34,581 nt of DNA from Alphaproteobacteria bacterium (GTDB lineage: Bacteria; Pseudomonadota; Alphaproteobacteria; Puniceispirillales; Puniceispirillaceae). The stretch is from contig WTJA01000044.1 in the NCBI GenBank assembly GCA_011524995.1, positions 1 through 34,581 of the forward strand, in the 5' to 3' direction. The position numbers and the translations under genes were made by a program. The notes beneath the pieces are model-generated. The model had not been told where the DNA came from, made no database searches, and saw only the letters and a list, made by a program, of their open reading frames with translations. Positions 1-6,775 of the stretch are shown here, piece after piece. Position 1 is the first letter of the stretch; each line of letters starts with the position of its first letter.

Positions 1-511
1 CAGCTAGGCCAATCACATCATTTACCTGTACTTCGCGGCAGGCGCGCACACACAAGTTACACTGAATACACGCATCCATATTCACTGCAATGGCTGGATG
101 AGAGCTGTCAGCTTCTGGTGAGAAAGAAGCCGGGAAACGGCTATCTTCAACTTCTTGGGCATCAGCGAATTGCCATAATTGGCTTTGCGGATCATGCGCG
201 GCTTCTTTTGGTGGTTGGTCAGATACCAATAATTCCATCACCATTTTGCGCGCTGTCTCAGCGCGTGTCGTCGCGGTTTTTACGACCATGCCATCTGTTG
301 GCTTACGCAAACAAGAAGCCGCAAGCACCCGTTCGCCCTCAATTTCCACCATGCAAGCGCGGCAATTGCCATCGGCGCGATAGCTGTCATCATCCTTATA
401 GCAAAGATGGGGGATATCGGTGCCTTCGCTTTTGGCGATTTGCCAGATGCTCTTATCGGCATCAGCTTTGACTATTTTACCATCAAGCTCAAATTCAACA
501 AATTTTGTCAT
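1..511 (-). CDS. fdh1A: NAD-dependent formate dehydrogenase alpha subunit, N-terminal part (cut by window edge)
   Basis: This is the large catalytic subunit that oxidises formate to CO2 and passes electrons through Fe-S clusters to the beta subunit. Only the first 170 codons lie in the window, and the 3' end runs off the left edge. The visible part is a NuoG-like [2Fe-2S] ferredoxin domain with cysteines in HLCYKDD, NCRACMVEI and ASCLRKP. After a linker comes the start of a 4Fe-4S ferredoxin-like segment, CIQCNLCVRACREVQ. The molybdopterin or tungstopterin domain is outside the window. The start is the ATG whose complement ends at 511, five bases after the stop of the beta-subunit gene, so the two are almost certainly co-transcribed and perhaps translationally coupled. 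The two-subunit FDH1 type of Methylobacterium, a tungsten enzyme, is the closest family I can name. The metal used here cannot be told from this fragment. Confidence 0.9.
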   Translation of the reverse strand, partial: MTKFVEFELDGKIVKADADKSIWQIAKSEGTDIPHLCYKDDDSYRADGNCRACMVEIEGERVLAASCLRKPTDGMVVKTATTRAETARKMVMELLVSDQPPKEAAHDPQSQLWQFADAQEVEDSRFPASFSPEADSSHPAIAVNMDACIQCNLCVRACREVQVNDVIGLA

Positions 512-516
512 TGTCG

Positions 517-2244
517 TTACGCCTTATCTGTCATCGCTGGTGAGATGGTTGGCACATCGTCAGGGAAATGTTTCATCACAGAGGTAAGAGGGTTGGAGGC
601 CGCTTGACCCAAACCACAAATAGACGCATCTGCCATAGTTTGTGACAGCTCACCTAGCAAAGCTGTGTCGACTTGAGGCTCGCTCATCAGCATCACAGCC
701 TTCTCAGTCCCATTCCGGCATGGTGTACATTGCCCACATGATTCATGCTTAAAGAATTGCATCAGATTCAAAGCTGCATTCCACATATTATCATGGTCTG
801 ACAAAACAACCACGGCGTGCGAGCCGACAAAACAGCCTTCCTCGGCTAATTTGCCGCCAAAATCGAGTGGGATATCTGCTTTAGCGGCTGGCAAAATGCC
901 GCCAGAGGCGCCGCCTGGTAAATAGCCTTTGAAATTATGACCCTCTGCCATGCCGCCACATAGCGCGATTAACTCAGCCACTGTGCTGCCAGCAGGGGCT
1001 TTCACAAGACCAGGATTGGCAACGCGCCCTGATACGGAGTAGGTGCGGAAGCCAGGATGGTCTGCGCTGCCTTGGTCATTAAACCAATCAGCCCCTTTTT
1101 CGACGATGTCACGGATCCAGAATAAGGTTTCAACATTATTCACAAGTGTAGGGCGTCCGAACAGCCCGACCTCAGCCACATAAGGCGGGCGTTGGCGCGG
1201 AATGCCTCTTTTGCCTTCGATTGATTCAATCATCGCTGATTCTTCGCCGCAAATATAGGCGCCAGCGCCACGACGAAGCTCAACCACTGTATGATCATCA
1301 AGGCCGGCAGCATGAACTTTTGCCAATTCCTCTTTTAATAGCGCTAGGATTTCAGGATATTCATCACGCATATAAATATAGCAATGATCAATACCAACGC
1401 TCGCAGCGGCAATCAAAATGCCTTCGATCATGCGATGCGGGTCTGTTGTGAGGTAAAACCGGTCTTTGAATGTCCCAGGCTCACCTTCATCGCCATTAAT
1501 CGCCATGAGGCGTGGGCCGTCATAACCAGCCACAATTGACCATTTACGCCCTGTTGGGAAACCAGCACCGCCCAAGCCGCGCAAGGCTGACGATGATAGC
1601 GCACCAATGATATCAGCGCCTGTTTTTTCCCCCGATTTCAAAGCTTTTAATAGCTGGTACCCTCCTTGGGCAACATAAGCGTCAAAATCGATATAGTCAG
1701 GACTATCATGATGAGGGGCAGGGGCCGCGGCACGGGCACGCAAGCTGTCTGTTGTTACATGGCTGACAAGGTCATGCCCATCAGCGGCTGCAGGTGCTTT
1801 ATCACAGGCACCAATGCAAGGCGCAGGCACAAAGCGAACGTCATCACCGGCGCTTGCTTGCAATTCAGCTAGAATTGTCTCGCCGCCAGCCATCATGCAG
1901 GACAGGGATGTGCAAACACGAATGGTCCGTTTGGCAGGGGCGGTCTCGCCCTCTTTGACGAGGTCAAAATGATCGTAGAAGCTGGCTACTTCCCACACTT
2001 CTGCCATCGGTATCTTCATCAGATGCGCCAGCGCTGCTAAATTCTCGGCAGAGAGATGCCCATGTTCATCTTGGATGATATGCAAATATTCGATCAACAT
2101 ATCCCGCTGGAAAGTTGCGCCAGACAGCAATGTTTCCACATGGCGCAATGCAGCTGGATCGGTCAGGCGGCCTTTTGGCTTAAAGCGGCCTTTGCGGCCT
2201 TTTTTCTGAGATGGTGTCTGGGCGTTATCAAACGAATCAGGCAT
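517..2244 (-). CDS. fdh1B: NAD-dependent formate dehydrogenase beta subunit, NuoE-NuoF fusion
   Basis: This electron-transfer subunit carries electrons from the alpha subunit to FMN and NAD+. It is a natural fusion. The first ~165 residues are a NuoE/FdsG-like thioredoxin-fold [2Fe-2S] domain with cysteines near 111, 116, 143 and 147. The rest is NuoF/FdsB-like, with the glycine-rich NADH/FMN motif RGLGGAGFPTGRKW, GDEGEPGTFKDR, GAGAYICGEESA, an SLBB region (VSGRVANPG) and the C-terminal 4Fe-4S ligands ESCGQCTPCRNG plus SICGLGQ. About 575 residues matches the Fdh1B fusion of Methylobacterium, whereas Ralstonia-type Fds splits these domains between two genes. An in-frame ATG at 2262 would add six residues. 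I chose 2244 because GGAA sits about seven bases before it and no Shine-Dalgarno is visible before 2262. The alpha-subunit gene follows. Confidence 0.93.
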   Translation of the reverse strand: MPDSFDNAQTPSQKKGRKGRFKPKGRLTDPAALRHVETLLSGATFQRDMLIEYLHIIQDEHGHLSAENLAALAHLMKIPMAEVWEVASFYDHFDLVKEGETAPAKRTIRVCTSLSCMMAGGETILAELQASAGDDVRFVPAPCIGACDKAPAAADGHDLVSHVTTDSLRARAAAPAPHHDSPDYIDFDAYVAQGGYQLLKALKSGEKTGADIIGALSSSALRGLGGAGFPTGRKWSIVAGYDGPRLMAINGDEGEPGTFKDRFYLTTDPHRMIEGILIAAASVGIDHCYIYMRDEYPEILALLKEELAKVHAAGLDDHTVVELRRGAGAYICGEESAMIESIEGKRGIPRQRPPYVAEVGLFGRPTLVNNVETLFWIRDIVEKGADWFNDQGSADHPGFRTYSVSGRVANPGLVKAPAGSTVAELIALCGGMAEGHNFKGYLPGGASGGILPAAKADIPLDFGGKLAEEGCFVGSHAVVVLSDHDNMWNAALNLMQFFKHESCGQCTPCRNGTEKAVMLMSEPQVDTALLGELSQTMADASICGLGQAASNPLTSVMKHFPDDVPTISPAMTDKA

Positions 2245-2326
2245 AGCGCATTTCCATATCATAGCTGCACATAAATGGGTCGCATTACCCTAGCACAAAT
2301 ATGAAAATGACTATAGAATTTCTGGC

Positions 2327-2512
2327 TTAATCTGTTCTGTCACCGACAGCGATCAAAGTGACATGTTCACAATTAATCATAATCTTGCCAGCTTCAGGGA
2401 AATTCACCACAACACGCATGCCTGTAATGGACTGCACCTGCCCAATGCCCCATTCAGGTTTTTCGGGATGTTTGACAAATTCACCAAGGGTAAAATCCAA
2501 AAATTGTGCCAT
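2327..2512 (-). CDS. DUF3553 family small protein
   Basis: A 61-residue protein that I recognise as DUF3553, a small conserved alphaproteobacterial family of unknown function. A related module is found at the C-terminus of some UvrD/PcrA helicases. The visible family pattern is HPEKPEWGIGQVQSITG followed by VVVNFPEAGK, an all-beta, tudor/KOW-like small domain. The start is the ATG at 2512, preceded by AGGCAGG. A TTG one codon upstream is less likely. It lies between ctrA and the formate dehydrogenase operon on the same strand, about 130 bases after ctrA, so it could be on the ctrA transcript or have its own promoter. The function is not known. Confidence 0.8.
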   Translation of the reverse strand: MAQFLDFTLGEFVKHPEKPEWGIGQVQSITGMRVVVNFPEAGKIMINCEHVTLIAVGDRTD

Positions 2513-2640
2513 CAATGCCTGCCTGTGATCAAAGCTGCCAGTCTGGCGTTCGTTGTATCACATGAAAGGGCAGTGATGGTCTAAAAAATAAGGATAAAAT
2601 GGTCGAAAGGCCATGGTGAGGCGTTTTCTTGTGAGGCTCA

Positions 2641-3345
2641 TCAATGGATGCTGGCGCGTCCATCTTCTAATTCGATTAATTTATAGCCTTGGCCCCATAC
2701 CGTTTCGATGCGCACACCGCGCATCCCGGCTATTTTCAATTTGTGGCGTAATTTACAGACAAATACATCCACGATTTTGGATTCAGGCTCATCTCTGCCG
2801 CCATATAAATGGCTGATAAAAGCTGATTTGCTGAGCACTGCGCCACGCCGTACTCCTAAGAGGTTTAAAATCTCATATTCTTTTCGTGTTAGGGCGAGGT
2901 GGCGGCCATTCACACTGACAGTTTTGCGCTGCAAATCAATCATCATATTTCCCACTTCAATCTGCAGGGAATTATGGCCGTTAGCGCGGCGAATAATTGC
3001 TTCGAGATGGGCGAGTAGTTCATGCTTATCAAAGGGCTTGCTGAGATAACCATCGGCACCGGCGCCAAGCGCCATGATGCGGTCGTCGACCGAGTTATTC
3101 CCCGAAACAACAAGGATGGGAACCAGCTGCTTTTCTTTTTTGGCCCGGATGAGGCGCGCCAGACGCGTGCCATCGCCATCTGGTAGTTTTAAGTCAAGTA
3201 ACACAGCATCAATTTCATTTAAACTTAGTTCTTCCAAGGCATCATGAATGGTTGTAGAGGCAACAGTGAAATAGCCCGCTTGTTCCAATGTCATAGAGAC
3301 GGCATCTGCCACAATAGGATCATCTTCCACCACCAAAATATTCAT
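2641..3345 (-). CDS. ctrA: CtrA-family cell cycle response regulator
   Basis: A DNA-binding response regulator of the OmpR/PhoB class, 234 residues. The receiver domain (about 1-120) has the acidic pocket VVEDD and the phospho-acceptor Asp51 in LLDLKLPD, the same position as in Caulobacter CtrA, with the conserved Lys in LSKPF. The winged helix (about 130-225) contains ALTRKEYEIL, then SHLYGGRDEPESKIVDVFVC and ETVWGQGYKL, which are CtrA hallmarks. The receiver is fairly divergent from Caulobacter CtrA, so a CtrA paralogue is possible. In the family, CtrA is phosphorylated through CckA-ChpT and controls division, motility and replication. The start has GGAAAGG about eight bases upstream. A perfect TTAA-N7-TTAA box lies 137 bases upstream, suggesting autoregulation. 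Confidence 0.85.
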   Translation of the reverse strand: MNILVVEDDPIVADAVSMTLEQAGYFTVASTTIHDALEELSLNEIDAVLLDLKLPDGDGTRLARLIRAKKEKQLVPILVVSGNNSVDDRIMALGAGADGYLSKPFDKHELLAHLEAIIRRANGHNSLQIEVGNMMIDLQRKTVSVNGRHLALTRKEYEILNLLGVRRGAVLSKSAFISHLYGGRDEPESKIVDVFVCKLRHKLKIAGMRGVRIETVWGQGYKLIELEDGRASIH

Positions 3346-3693
3346 CTATTTGCCTTTCCGAAATTGAACACTTTATGTCTATGCGCTGCAACCATAGGGA
3401 GGAAATTCCCCCAGATGCGTTATAGGGTGCACAACAAAAGATGAGTGGGATCATCTCTTCAGGCAAATCACATCTTCGTGATTAATAATTCCTTAATAAT
3501 TAGGAGTTATGACTTAGCCGCAATGCAGGATTGGCATGAGGCGATATCATGATCATCTCTATGAAAAAATCTAACTTGCGCAAAAAGGTGAATCTCATTA
3601 TTTTAGCGTTTCACTTTTTGGACTGTCTGATTGCACTGGGGCGCTGGTACTTTCGTATCAGCCGCAGTGGTAGGAAAAAAAAGGAGACCATTT
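3346..3693. other. ctrA-dksA divergent intergenic region
   Basis: About 350 bases separate the divergent ctrA and dksA starts. It holds a TTAA-N7-TTAA box at 3482-3496, a GANTC methylation-type site (GAATC, 3590-3594), and the dksA Shine-Dalgarno AAGGAG at 3681-3686. An open frame starting at 3549 runs into dksA in another frame, but it has no family-like sequence, so I do not call it. I could not place confident -35/-10 pairs for either gene. Confidence 0.6.
3482..3496. promoter_or_regulatory. CtrA-type binding box TTAA-N7-TTAA
   Basis: The sequence TTAATAATTCCTTAA matches the CtrA consensus TTAA-N7-TTAA in all eight fixed positions. It lies between the CtrA-family gene and dksA, 137 bases before the ctrA start. 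In Caulobacter, CtrA binds its own promoters through such sites. The region is AT-rich, which raises the chance of a coincidental match. Confidence 0.55.
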
Positions 3694-4146
3694 GTGTCAT
3701 CTGCGAAAACAAAATTAGACGACGCTGTATCTGCAACTTTGCTTCCTGAGGGCTATAAGCCATCAGCTGATGAAGAGTTTATGAACCCGCTCCAGCTTGA
3801 ATATTTTAAGCAGAAGCTGCTGAAATGGCGCGCTGAGCTTTTAAATGAAGCCAACCAGACACTACAGAATCTCTCGACTGAATCGCTTCACAAGCCTGAC
3901 CAAATGGACAGAGCGCAAATTGAAAGCTCGGCTGCTCTTGACCTGCGGACAAGAGATAGAGAGCGTAAATTAATTCAAAAAATTGAGTCTGCGCTTCGCC
4001 GTATTGAGGATGGCAGCTATGGCTATTGTGAAGATACAGATGAGCCGATTAGCCTTGAGCGCCTTGAAGCACGACCGATTGCCTCAATGACGATTCAGGC
4101 GCAAGAACGGCATGAAAAGATGGAACGCATTCATCGCGACGATTAA
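3694..4146 (+). CDS. dksA: DksA-family RNA polymerase regulator (alphaproteobacterial form)
   Basis: DksA binds the secondary channel of RNA polymerase and, with ppGpp, adjusts transcription to nutrient state. The 150-residue protein has a coiled-coil segment (WRAELLNEANQTLQNLS to RTRDRERKLIQKIESAL) with Asp residues between the helices, then DGSYGYCEDTDEPISLERL and ARPIASMTIQAQERHEKM. Only one of the four zinc cysteines of the E. coli protein remains. This is the usual form in alphaproteobacteria as I recall them, not a sign of decay. The start is the GTG at 3694, with AAGGAG seven bases upstream. A longer in-frame ATG at 3631 adds 21 residues unlike the family and overlaps that Shine-Dalgarno. 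A strong terminator follows. Confidence 0.9.
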   Translation: MSSAKTKLDDAVSATLLPEGYKPSADEEFMNPLQLEYFKQKLLKWRAELLNEANQTLQNLSTESLHKPDQMDRAQIESSAALDLRTRDRERKLIQKIESALRRIEDGSYGYCEDTDEPISLERLEARPIASMTIQAQERHEKMERIHRDD

Positions 4147-4180
4147 GTCATCATAATGTAAGATATAATTATTGGTAAGG

Positions 4181-4208
4181 CAGGCGCTTTCAGGCGCCTG
4201 TTTTTTTG
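4181..4208 (+). terminator. Rho-independent terminator after dksA
   Basis: The arms CAGGCGC and GCGCCTG pair with a six-base loop and are followed directly by seven T residues. It lies about 35 bases after the dksA stop. Confidence 0.9.
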
Positions 4209-4389
4209 CGCTTTCTTAACCATTCCTCAAGACTAAGGAAATTTTGTAATAATCTGTTAACCTTTTTACTTTACACTGCTCTTTTAAGTTGTTTATATCT
4301 TTTTTTATTAGGGAATGACGAGTGTTTATGTGGTCATAATCTGGCCAGCTTTGTAAGGTGATAAGGGAAGGCAGTGTGCGGCTGCCAGC

Positions 4390-4413
4390 GATAATAGGTC
4401 CCTATCTATTATC
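4390..4413 (+). repeat. Inverted repeat in the 5' leader of the kinase gene
   Basis: GATAATAG and CTATTATC form a perfect 8-bp stem with an 8-base loop. GGTCCCT at 4397-4403, which starts at the last stem base and runs through the loop, is also complementary to AGGGACC at 4470-4476 over the Shine-Dalgarno. The stem-loop and that pairing could therefore compete or form a pseudoknot. It may be an operator or an RNA structure. Confidence 0.45.
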
Positions 4414-4438
4414 CAAATCAATGAATGTTAGAGCGAGC

Positions 4439-4452
4439 CGCCTACCTAGGCG
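4439..4452 (+). repeat. Short inverted repeat CGCCTA-CC-TAGGCG
   Basis: A perfect 6-bp palindromic pair with two central bases, about 30 bases before the kinase start. It could be a regulator half-site pair or part of a leader RNA fold. No regulator can be named. Confidence 0.35.
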
Positions 4453-4480
4453 CGCGTTCCATTGATGTCAGGGACCCTTT

Positions 4481-5290
4481 ATGCCGGTAAAAAAAGATGC
4501 CTCAACTTGCACCTCACATGAGGTGAATATCGCCTCTTCAGGTGGTCGTCGTCTCTCAGCGCATGAGCAGCATATGAAACATATCATTCATGATGCTAAT
4601 CACTGCTTGATGTTGATTGCGATCGCAGGAGACCAGATTGAGCGTCAAATTGGCCAAGGGCAATTAACGCCACATGAAGGAGACGGGGCAGGGGCGTCGG
4701 CACGTGCTGCCATCTCAATTCTGCGGCAAAATGTGGATGTGGTGTCCCGGTTACTGTCCTCCTTAAATGGGGAGTTGGTGTGCAAGGAGCAATTATCATC
4801 CCTCACAGCTGCGCAATTTCACCCCTTTTTGCAGGCGCAATTGCAAGAATGGCAGTTGATTGTTGGGGGAGAGATTCATATCTCACTCTCACAAAAACCT
4901 TTTGCAGGTGCTGTTACGGTGAAATTGGTTGCGCTCAAGCGGGCACTATTAAACCTCATTATTAATGCAATGGATGCGCTACAAGAGGTTGAGAGACCTT
5001 ATAAGGAAATACGTATCTCTGTGCGCCCTTGCCATCAACAGCTTTATATTCATATCCAAGATAATGGCGCTGGTATTGCGGAAGACTTTACCCCCCATAT
5101 GTTCCAAGATGGCGTGTCTAGTAAAGATCCGACCACCGCCTATCGTGGGTTGGGTCTGCCATCGACCAAAAAATTGGTGGCCAGCTGGGGCGGTGTCTTG
5201 CGTTATATTCCCCAACCAGGGCAAGCAGGCAGTCATTTCATGATAAGCGCGCCCTTAGGTCCCCTACAAAATGACCCTGATTTGTTCTAA
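4481..5290 (+). CDS. Short soluble sensor histidine kinase, CckA/NtrB-like core without sensor or receiver
   Basis: A 269-residue protein with the transmitter core of a histidine kinase. The H-box is HIIHDANHCLMLI with the likely phospho-acceptor His37. The N-box is NLIINAMDAL (Asn162), the G1 box DNGAGI (about 194-199), an F-box-like MFQDGVSSK, and the G2 box YRGLGLPSTKKLV (about 221-233). The H-box and the following RQNVDVVSRLLSSL resemble CckA/NtrB kinases. It has no transmembrane segment, PAS domain or C-terminal receiver, all of which CckA normally has. In many alphaproteobacteria cckA sits just upstream of recA, so this gene may be a reduced relative at that locus. Equally, it may be an unrelated kinase that gets its signal from a partner. 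ChpT is less likely because the ATP-binding G-boxes are intact. The ATG has AGGGA as Shine-Dalgarno. Confidence 0.8.
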   Translation: MPVKKDASTCTSHEVNIASSGGRRLSAHEQHMKHIIHDANHCLMLIAIAGDQIERQIGQGQLTPHEGDGAGASARAAISILRQNVDVVSRLLSSLNGELVCKEQLSSLTAAQFHPFLQAQLQEWQLIVGGEIHISLSQKPFAGAVTVKLVALKRALLNLIINAMDALQEVERPYKEIRISVRPCHQQLYIHIQDNGAGIAEDFTPHMFQDGVSSKDPTTAYRGLGLPSTKKLVASWGGVLRYIPQPGQAGSHFMISAPLGPLQNDPDLF

Positions 5291-5350
5291 ATAGCGGTCG
5301 CAAATACCCACAGAGCTAACTACAAATGAGAACAAAAGAAGAATTTATGC

Positions 5351-5392
5351 TTGACAAGTGAGTGGCTTCTGGTGTAAGAACAAAACTAGATC
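5351..5392 (+). promoter_or_regulatory. Candidate recA promoter with a near-consensus LexA box
   Basis: TTGACA at 5351-5356 is a good -35 element, with a weak -10-like TAAGAA at 5375-5380. A GAAC-N7-GATC element (5378-5392) overlaps it. The alphaproteobacterial LexA operator is GTTC-N7-GTTC, read here as GAAC-N7-GAAC, so there is one mismatch. A second one-mismatch copy, GAAC-N7-GAAT, lies at 5330-5344. Confidence 0.4.
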
Positions 5393-5507
5393 ATGTCTTG
5401 TTTTGCCTGTGGATGGCTGGACCATCTGGAAAAGGGCAAAAAAGCCAAAATCAGAGTGGTTTGTGGCTGGACAGAGGCAGTAGTTCATGCATGATGGGAG
5501 CAGCAAA

Positions 5508-6581
5508 ATGTCAGCACAAATCGTGGATCTCAAAATGAATAATGATGATAAGAATAAAGCGCTAGAAGCAGCGATTGGTCAGATTGAAAAGGCCTTTGGT
5601 AAAGGGTCCGTGATGAAATTGGGCCAGCGGGAATCAGTGGTTGATGTCCAAGCTGTTTCAACAGGCTCGCTTGGTCTTGATATCGCGCTTGGCATTGGCG
5701 GTTTTCCAAAAGGCCGTATCATTGAGGTATATGGCCCTGAATCATCAGGTAAAACAACTTTGGCGCTCCATGCTGTGGCAGAAGCGCAGAAGGCGGGCGG
5801 TAACTGCGCCTTTGTCGATGCTGAGCATGCGCTTGACCCGATTTATGCGAAGAAGCTTGGTGTTGACCTTGATGAGCTCTTAATCTCGCAGCCTGATGCG
5901 GGTGAACAAGCGCTTGAAATCGCTGATACGCTTGTGCGGTCTGGTGCGATTGATGTGTTGGTTGTGGATTCGGTGGCGGCCTTGGTACCGCGTGCTGAAT
6001 TAGAAGGTGAGATGGGTGACACGCATGTCGGTTTGCAAGCGCGCTTGATGAGCCAGGCATTGCGTAAATTGACCTCTTCGATTTCACGTTCGAACTGCTT
6101 GGTTATCTTCATCAACCAGATTCGTCTGAAGATTGGTGTGATGTTTGGTAACCCAGAAACCACAACAGGTGGTAACGCCTTGAAATTCTATGCGTCTGTT
6201 CGTCTTGATATTCGCCGTATTGGCGCCATCAAGGACAGAGAAGAAGTGGTTGGTAACCAGACAAGAGTGAAAGTGGTAAAGAATAAAGTAGCTGCGCCAT
6301 TCCGTACGGTTGAGTTTGATATTATGTATGGGGAAGGTATCTCAAAAACAGGTGAATTGCTTGATTTGGGTGTGGCCGCAGGGCTTGTTGAGAAAGCCGG
6401 GGCTTGGTTCTCCTATAATGGGCAGCGTATTGGCCAGGGACGTGAGAATTCGAAAACATTCTTGCGGGAAAACCCAGCCATCGCTGATGAAATTGAAATG
6501 GCCATCCGTCAAAATGCAGGGCTCGTGCAAGACCAGATGATGGATGCCTCGATTGCACAAGATCCAGAGGCGGAAAGCTAA
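5508..6581 (+). CDS. recA: Recombinase RecA
   Basis: RecA forms filaments on single-stranded DNA, drives strand exchange in homologous recombination, and triggers LexA self-cleavage in the SOS response. The protein is 357 residues, normal for the family. Visible motifs are the Walker [10 protein letters not shown] (about 76-84), the Walker B region [16 protein letters not shown], and the L2 DNA-binding loop with [20 protein letters not shown]. The start is the ATG at 5508, with GGGAG seven bases upstream. An earlier in-frame ATG at 5487 adds seven residues without a comparable Shine-Dalgarno. A terminator follows and alaS comes next, an order common in alphaproteobacteria. Confidence 0.98.
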   Translation: MSAQIVDLKMNNDDKNKALEAAIGQIEKAFGKGSVMKLGQRESVVDVQAVSTGSLGLDIALGIGGFPKGRIIEVYGPESSGKTTLALHAVAEAQKAGGNCAFVDAEHALDPIYAKKLGVDLDELLISQPDAGEQALEIADTLVRSGAIDVLVVDSVAALVPRAELEGEMGDTHVGLQARLMSQALRKLTSSISRSNCLVIFINQIRLKIGVMFGNPETTTGGNALKFYASVRLDIRRIGAIKDREEVVGNQTRVKVVKNKVAAPFRTVEFDIMYGEGISKTGELLDLGVAAGLVEKAGAWFSYNGQRIGQGRENSKTFLRENPAIADEIEMAIRQNAGLVQDQMMDASIAQDPEAES

Positions 6582-6622
6582 GTCGGCTCTCCCTCATTTT
6601 TTCTCCGATAGATATGATAAGG

Positions 6623-6645
6623 CCACCTCTCTGAGGTGGTTTTGT
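6623..6645 (+). terminator. Terminator after recA
   Basis: CCACCTC and GAGGTGG form a 7-bp stem with a three-base loop, followed by TTTTGT, about 40 bases after the recA stop. Confidence 0.75.
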
Positions 6646-6775
6646 CATTTCCAGACGCTTTTGGCAGGTAATCAGGGGTTTTCATGGTCTCCAGACTAGA
6701 CCAAGACGGCGTTTTCCGTTAGGTATCAGCATAGGAATTCTCTTTAACTCATTGCTTGCAAGGACGTGCCGCACG

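Larger units (their letters stand above)
4147..4480. other. Intergenic region between dksA and the histidine kinase gene
   Basis: After the dksA terminator this 334-base stretch is AT-rich. It contains a near-match CtrA site at 4216-4230 (TTAA-N7-TCAA, one mismatch), an 8-bp perfect inverted repeat at 4390-4413, and a 6-bp one at 4439-4452. The Shine-Dalgarno of the next gene (4470-4474) lies inside a 7-base segment complementary to 4397-4403. There is no gene in it that I can support. Confidence 0.55.

Noticed and set aside
118-471. Plus-strand 117-codon frame at the left edge
   Set aside because: It is antisense to the formate dehydrogenase alpha gene, whose Fe-S motifs are clear on the minus strand.
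3549-3749. Plus-strand 66-codon frame before dksA
   Set aside because: It overlaps dksA in another frame and runs through the dksA Shine-Dalgarno. The composition does not look like a protein, although a leader peptide cannot be fully excluded.
3694-4146. DksA decay, because three of four zinc cysteines are missing
   Set aside because: The same CEDTDEPI/TIQAQERHE-type pattern is normal for alphaproteobacterial DksA as I recall it. The rest of the protein is intact.
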